Assembly (NCBI RefSeq): GCF_002263215.1
Contig: NZ_NLFK01000005.1
Coordinates: 62,001-126,000, forward strand
DNA from: Actinobacillus seminis
GTDB lineage: Bacteria; Pseudomonadota; Gammaproteobacteria; Enterobacterales; Pasteurellaceae
Direction of reading: 5' to 3'
DNA: 64,000 nt
The translations under genes and the position numbers were made by a program. Within the stretch, counting starts at the first letter, position 1, and every line of letters starts with the position of its first letter. The notes beneath the pieces are model-generated. The model was not told the origin of the DNA and did not search any database. It saw nothing but the letters and a program-made list of their open reading frames with translations. Shown in pieces: positions 60,333-64,000 of the stretch.

Positions 60333-60343
60333 ATCTATTTTAG

Positions 60344-60397
60344 CTGACCGTGCCGTAAACTTAAATCCTTTAGGGCGTGGATTTACGGCACGATCAG
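60344..60397. repeat. Long hairpin downstream of purE
   Basis: CTGACCGTGCCGTAAA (60344-60359) pairs with TTTACGGCACGATCAG (60382-60397) over 16 positions with one mismatch or wobble; loop 22 bases. No T-run. It lies just before a classical terminator. It may be a stabilising 3' structure or a REP-like unit. Confidence 0.55.
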
Positions 60398-60400
60398 ATA

Positions 60401-60445
60401 AAAAATGGCTTTCTTTATTTATATCAGAAAGCCATTTTTATTCTA
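60401..60445. terminator. Bidirectional terminator between purE and moaE
   Basis: AAAAATGGCTTTCT (60401-60414) pairs with AGAAAGCCATTTTT (60426-60439), loop 11 bases, with A- and T-runs on the two sides so that it can serve both convergent genes. Confidence 0.85.
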
Positions 60446-60464
60446 CAAGACAACATATTAGTTT

Positions 60465-60923
60465 CTATTTTTCCCAACGTTCCAGCGCTTGTTGATCAAC
60501 TGCGCGAGGTTCAACCCAACGTTCACCTTTATCAGTTTGCTCTTTTTTCCAAAAAGGCGCTTTGCTTTTAAGAAAATCCATAATAAATTCATTTGCTTGG
60601 TACGCCTCGCTACGATGTGCGGAGCTCACACCGACCAAAACGATTTCATCACCGGTATGCAACAACCCAACCCGATGAACAACCGCCACACGCAAAATAT
60701 CCCAGCGCTGTTTAGCTTGTTCAACAATTTCCCACAACGCTTTTTCCGTCATTGCCGGATAATGCTCTAAATACAAACCGGATACGGCATCACCCAAGTT
60801 CAAATCACGTACTTTACCAACCAAAATGACGCTTGCTCCGACGACATTCGGCGCTGAAATCCATTGATAAATCGCTTGCTGATCAAAAGGTTGTTCTTGA
60901 ACTGCAATTTGAATATCGCCCAT
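60465..60923 (-). CDS. moaE: Molybdopterin synthase large subunit
   Basis: A protein of 152 residues that, with MoaD, inserts the dithiolene sulfurs into cyclic pyranopterin. Family segments: GASVILVGKVRDLNLGD, EHYPAMTEKALWEI, VVHRVGLLHTGDEIV and the active-site SAHRSEAYQANEFIMDFLK (split) with KSKAPFWKKE. Last gene of the moaACDE operon, immediately after moaD. Confidence 0.97.
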   Translation of the reverse strand: MGDIQIAVQEQPFDQQAIYQWISAPNVVGASVILVGKVRDLNLGDAVSGLYLEHYPAMTEKALWEIVEQAKQRWDILRVAVVHRVGLLHTGDEIVLVGVSSAHRSEAYQANEFIMDFLKSKAPFWKKEQTDKGERWVEPRAVDQQALERWEK

Positions 60924-61169
60924 TTAGCCTCCGGTTACCGGCGGGAAAAAGGCAATTTCATCTCCCTTTTTGACCGCACTTTCCAATGGACTTAAGGTTT
61001 GATTGATCGCTACCAGCAACTTGCCTTTCTCCAACGCCAATGCCCATTTATCCCCTTTTGCCGCTAAATGCGCACGCACTTCTTCCGCTGTAGCAAAAGA
61101 GGCGGCTAATTGAAAGCTATCCACACCGATTACTTCTCTAGTTTGTGCAAAAAATAATACGTTTAACAT
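60924..61169 (-). CDS. moaD: Molybdopterin synthase sulfur carrier subunit
   Basis: A protein of 81 residues with a ubiquitin-like fold. The C-terminus FFPPVTGG ends in the Gly-Gly that is thiocarboxylated. Its stop codon abuts the moaE start, and it follows moaC by 17 bases. Confidence 0.96.
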   Translation of the reverse strand: MLNVLFFAQTREVIGVDSFQLAASFATAEEVRAHLAAKGDKWALALEKGKLLVAINQTLSPLESAVKKGDEIAFFPPVTGG

Positions 61170-61186
61170 AGTTTTTCCTTTATTTT

Positions 61187-61672
61187 TTATCGTGCTTGCG
61201 CCGCCATAAAATGGCCGGATTTTCCACCGCTCTTTTCTAATAAGCGAACTTGTTCGATAACCATATCTTTTTGCACCGCTTTACACATATCATAAATCGT
61301 CAAAGCGGCAACACCGGCAGCAGTCAATGCTTCCATTTCTACACCTGTTTTACCGGTTAATTTACATAGACTTTCAATATGTACCTGATTGCATTCCGGC
61401 AAGGCAGTAACTTGCACTTCCACTTTCGACAACAGCAACGGATGACACAATGGAATTAACTCCCATGTACGTTTCGCTGCTTGAATGCCGGCAATGCGCG
61501 CCGTCGCGAAAACATCACCTTTATGATGCTGCCCTGACATAATCATTGCCAAGGTCTCTGCCGACATGGTAATAAATGCCTCTGCTCTGGCAATACGTAC
61601 CGTTTCTTGCTTATCTGAAACGTCTACCATATTGGCTTCCCCGTTATTATTAATATGTGTAAGACCTGTCAT
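61187..61672 (-). CDS. moaC: Cyclic pyranopterin monophosphate synthase
   Basis: A protein of 161 residues that makes cPMP from the MoaA product. The start [20 protein letters not shown] matches the E. coli start. [41 protein letters not shown] and the C-terminal KSGGKSGHF are the conserved active-site parts. Second gene of the operon. Confidence 0.97.
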   Translation of the reverse strand: MTGLTHINNNGEANMVDVSDKQETVRIARAEAFITMSAETLAMIMSGQHHKGDVFATARIAGIQAAKRTWELIPLCHPLLLSKVEVQVTALPECNQVHIESLCKLTGKTGVEMEALTAAGVAALTIYDMCKAVQKDMVIEQVRLLEKSGGKSGHFMAAQAR

Positions 61673-61695
61673 ATAAAATCCAGCCTCCAGTAAAA

Positions 61696-62709
61696 TTAAC
61701 CGCCGATACCGGCAAGATGATTACGCACTCCACTATCCCCTTGATGTAAAAAGTGATGCTCGCGTTTACCCTGTAACGCACTGAATAAGCGAGTTTGTAA
61801 TTGAGTGATTTGCTCATCAGATTGTAACAAATCGCGCAATTCAATACTTTCCTCACCAAATAAGCATAAATGCAATTTTCCTTTCGCAGATACTCGCAAG
61901 CGATTGCAACCGGCACAAAAGTTTTTCTCATAAGGCATAATCAACCCAATTTCGCCAAGATAATCCGGATGGCGAAAGACTTTCGCCGGACCGTCGCTCC
62001 GCCCTTTGTTCTGCAATTGCCAACCATCACGGAACAATCGTTGTGCTAATGCTTGCCCCGACAAGTGATGTTGTGCGAAAAACTGCTCCATCTCACCGGT
62101 TTGCATCAATTCGATAAAGCGCATTTGGATCGGTTTATCTTTGATCCAAGCCAAAAATTGTGCAAAATCTTGATCATTCAAGCGTTTCATCAAAACGGAA
62201 TTTACTTTCACTTTCTGATAGCCGCATTCAAACGCACGATCAATCCCGCGCATCACTTCATCAAATTTATCCACGCCGGTAATTTGATAAAACATTTTAG
62301 CATCAAGGCTATCCACGCTAACATTAATCGAAGTAATGCCCGCAGCTTTCCAAGCCGCCACATCTTTTGCCATACGATAACCGTTGGTGGTCAAAGCGAG
62401 GGTTTTGAGTTGCGGAATTTGCGCCAACGTTTCAACAATCGGCAAAAAATCCTTGCGTAAAGTCGGCTCCCCGCCGGTCACGCGAATTTTTTCCGTCCCT
62501 AAATCAGCAAATGCCATAGCAAGACGACGAATTTCCGCCAAGGTTAAAAAACTCGGCTTATTCGCTTCCGGTTGATAACCATTCGGCAAGCAATAATTAC
62601 AACGAAAATTGCACATATCCGTAATGGATAAACGTAAATAATAATATTGGCGTTGGAACTCATCAATTAAACAAGTCTGCCCAACGTTTTTAATGGGTAT
62701 AGTTTGCAT
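61696..62709 (-). CDS. moaA: GTP 3',8-cyclase MoaA
   Basis: A protein of 337 residues, radical-SAM enzyme opening molybdenum cofactor synthesis. The SAM cluster motif CNFRCNYC (CxxxCxxC) is near 31-38 and the second cluster motif near 265-282 is [18 protein letters not shown]. The C-terminal GG is present. The ATG at 62709 ([16 protein letters not shown]) has AAAGGTG upstream; an earlier in-frame ATG at 62769 lies inside the riboswitch and is not used. First gene of moaACDE. Confidence 0.96.
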   Translation of the reverse strand: MQTIPIKNVGQTCLIDEFQRQYYYLRLSITDMCNFRCNYCLPNGYQPEANKPSFLTLAEIRRLAMAFADLGTEKIRVTGGEPTLRKDFLPIVETLAQIPQLKTLALTTNGYRMAKDVAAWKAAGITSINVSVDSLDAKMFYQITGVDKFDEVMRGIDRAFECGYQKVKVNSVLMKRLNDQDFAQFLAWIKDKPIQMRFIELMQTGEMEQFFAQHHLSGQALAQRLFRDGWQLQNKGRSDGPAKVFRHPDYLGEIGLIMPYEKNFCAGCNRLRVSAKGKLHLCLFGEESIELRDLLQSDEQITQLQTRLFSALQGKREHHFLHQGDSGVRNHLAGIGG

Positions 62710-62724
62710 GGAACACCTTTCTAA

Positions 62725-62840
62725 AACACGAGAGGATAAACCGTTTCCGGTAATATCCCTGAGCGACATTTTAGTTTACATTGTCGCTGGCATTGCTACC
62801 TTATTTGGGCAAACTTAGGTAAAACAAGCTCGGAGTTATG
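62725..62840 (-). promoter_or_regulatory. Moco (molybdenum cofactor) riboswitch before moaA
   Basis: On the minus strand the leader contains ACTCCGAGC at about 62836, a GCCAGCGACA...TGTCGCTC hairpin, GGAAACGG at about 62745 and CCTCTCGTG ending near 62727. These are the conserved blocks, in the conserved order, of the MOCO RNA motif found before moaA operons. The 3' part ends 18 bases before the moaA start and close to its ribosome site, suggesting control of translation by cofactor level. Confidence 0.85.
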
Positions 62841-62919
62841 CGATAAATTCTTGTCTATTGTAAATGATTAATTTCGTTAAAGATATACCTAAAATTTGAT
62901 CTATTTAACAAAATAGACA

Positions 62920-62950
62920 TTTTTTATTTCATTTTCAATGAAATAAAAAA
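62920..62950 (-). terminator. AT-rich hairpin downstream of ybhK
   Basis: TTTTTTATTTCAT pairs with ATGAAATAAAAAA, loop TTTCA. It is about 125 bases after the ybhK stop and could end that transcript before the moa leader. The stretch 62951-63075 shows only a single uptake signal (near 63025). Confidence 0.5.
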
Positions 62951-63075
62951 GCATATAACGATATTTTAAACAAAAAATCTTAAGTAATGAATATAAAATG
63001 CTCTGACAGGAAAGGCGACATAAAAGTGCGGTCAAAATTGACATTATTTTAAGCAGTAAAAAGCAACGAAACGCC

Positions 63076-63990
63076 TCATAATTCGCTTAATATATCATCA
63101 ATGGCTTTGCATAATAACGTGCGATCATGACGATAACTGACATCATCCGCATTCAAGCGACGCGCCATAATTTTGCAATTAAAAGTGCGGTCTTTTTCCG
63201 GCGAGTTTATGGGGATAATCGCGCCATCAATGATTTTTTTCCCAATGACATCATCAATCCAATCAATACGTTCGCTTAAGGACAATGCCGCCACAGGGCT
63301 ATGTTCCACGCCTAAATTATCAATAAAAATTTTTTTCGCAGAACTTTGTTGTAAACTTTGCACAATTTCAGGCAGCAGCAAAGGCGGCATAATACTGGTT
63401 AAAAAGCTGCCGGGACCGAATAAAATCACCTCCGCCTTGTTTAACGCCTCAACCGCTTCCGGTGTCGCGCTCACCAGCGGTACTAAAAATACAGATTTTG
63501 GCAGCACATCCAAATTATCAATCCCGACTTCGCCCACAATACTTTTGCCGGAAGGCAAACTTGCCGCCAAATGCACTGAAGATTCCGACATAGGAATAAT
63601 AAAGGATTTGACGTGCAATAATTCGCGAATAAGGTTCACCGCCTCCGTCGGGCGAACATATAAATTGCCCAAGGCAGTTAACATTAAATTGCCCAAATTA
63701 TGCCCTGCCAACTCCCCTTGCCCACTAAAACGATATTCAAAAAGCGCCGATGCGGTACTCGGTTCCGTAATGATTTGATTTAAACAATTACGCAAATCAC
63801 CCCACGCAATCCCGCCCTGCTGCATACGAATTCGCCCGGTTGAACCGCCATTATCTGTCGTCGTCACAATACCGGTCAAACGTTCTTTCATAAAACTTAA
63901 CGCCGACATCACCCGTCCCAAGCCATGCCCGCCGCCAATAGCGACAATGTGCTTAACCGAATCCAAATACGGATGACGACTGTGCGGCAT
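63076..63990 (-). CDS. ybhK: YvcK/YbhK-family gluconeogenesis factor
   Basis: A protein of 304 residues with the CofD-like/YvcK fold. Nucleotide-binding loop VAIGGGHGLGRVMSAL near 16, TTDNGGSTGRIR, WGDLRNCLNQII and GHNLGNLMLTALG, and YRHDRTLL near the end. In Bacillus YvcK binds UDP-sugars and is needed on gluconeogenic carbon sources; in E. coli ybhK is unstudied and, as here, neighbours moaA. The start is 10 bases from the window end. MPHSRHPYL is accepted, but I cannot see the full upstream region. Confidence 0.9.
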   Translation of the reverse strand: MPHSRHPYLDSVKHIVAIGGGHGLGRVMSALSFMKERLTGIVTTTDNGGSTGRIRMQQGGIAWGDLRNCLNQIITEPSTASALFEYRFSGQGELAGHNLGNLMLTALGNLYVRPTEAVNLIRELLHVKSFIIPMSESSVHLAASLPSGKSIVGEVGIDNLDVLPKSVFLVPLVSATPEAVEALNKAEVILFGPGSFLTSIMPPLLLPEIVQSLQQSSAKKIFIDNLGVEHSPVAALSLSERIDWIDDVIGKKIIDGAIIPINSPEKDRTFNCKIMARRLNADDVSYRHDRTLLCKAIDDILSEL

Positions 63991-64000
63991 AAGATCTGAC

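Noticed and set aside
60924-62709. Missing moaB as a sign of operon decay.
   Set aside because: Absence of moaB between moaA and moaC is common in Pasteurellaceae-type operons as far as I know and does not imply loss of function.

Overview
The window comes from a low-GC gammaproteobacterium of the family Pasteurellaceae. The main evidence is the many copies of the 9-bp uptake signal AAGTGCGGT (or its complement) inside and between genes. This is the Haemophilus influenzae-type signal carried by Haemophilus, Aggregatibacter, Pasteurella, Avibacterium and Gallibacterium. The tmRNA tag ANDEQYALAA, an e(P4)-type lipoprotein and the local gene orders (mlc-bioD, rplM-rpsI-sspA-sspB, lonH-fabA, sppA/ydjA, moaA-moaC-moaD-moaE) fit. 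I cannot name the genus.

Layout. Positions 1-2,693 are the integrase end of an integrated element (AlpA-type regulator, an unrecognised coiled-coil protein, tyrosine integrase) placed at the 3' end of the tmRNA gene ssrA (2,694-3,060). Next come a helical-repeat lipoprotein, bioD, an Mlc-like repressor, asnS and the sspA-sspB pair. At 8,950-12,475 a group II intron with a reverse transcriptase/HNH maturase lies exactly at the stop codon of rpsI. After rplM come recB-recD (recD broken), ychN, an adenine permease, usg, ybaK, fabA, lonH and matP. Then dld, azlCD and the divergent metR/metE pair with a MetJ operator.

A two-gene type II restriction-modification cassette (32.5-34.4 kb) sits between metE and tyrA, flanked by near-identical ~50-bp hairpin repeats. 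It is followed by aroG-tyrA with two candidate TyrR boxes, sppA, ydjA, hrpA, a frameshifted hel, a YeaL-type membrane protein, the cystine carrier tcyP, a frameshifted YczE-type membrane protein and a TusA/YeeE sulfur pair. The stretch folC-accD, truA, rplY, dedA, pyrD and pepN is housekeeping, interrupted by an internally deleted IS1182-type element. The right end holds ansB, purE under a PurR-like box, the molybdopterin operon moaACDE behind a moco riboswitch, and ybhK.

Data quality matters here. At 47,731-47,750 there is a 20-base stretch that I recognise as the 454 Titanium B primer. It follows 15 A's and lies between two identical copies of a terminator hairpin. Three genes (recD, hel, the YczE-type gene) are each one base short in a homopolymer run. 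Sequencing or assembly error is therefore the first explanation for those breaks.

The most interesting biology is the group II intron that supplies the last base of the rpsI stop codon and has an unusually long 5' structured region. After that come the restriction cassette between covarying repeats and the tmRNA-targeted element with its cluster of probable integrase arm sites.
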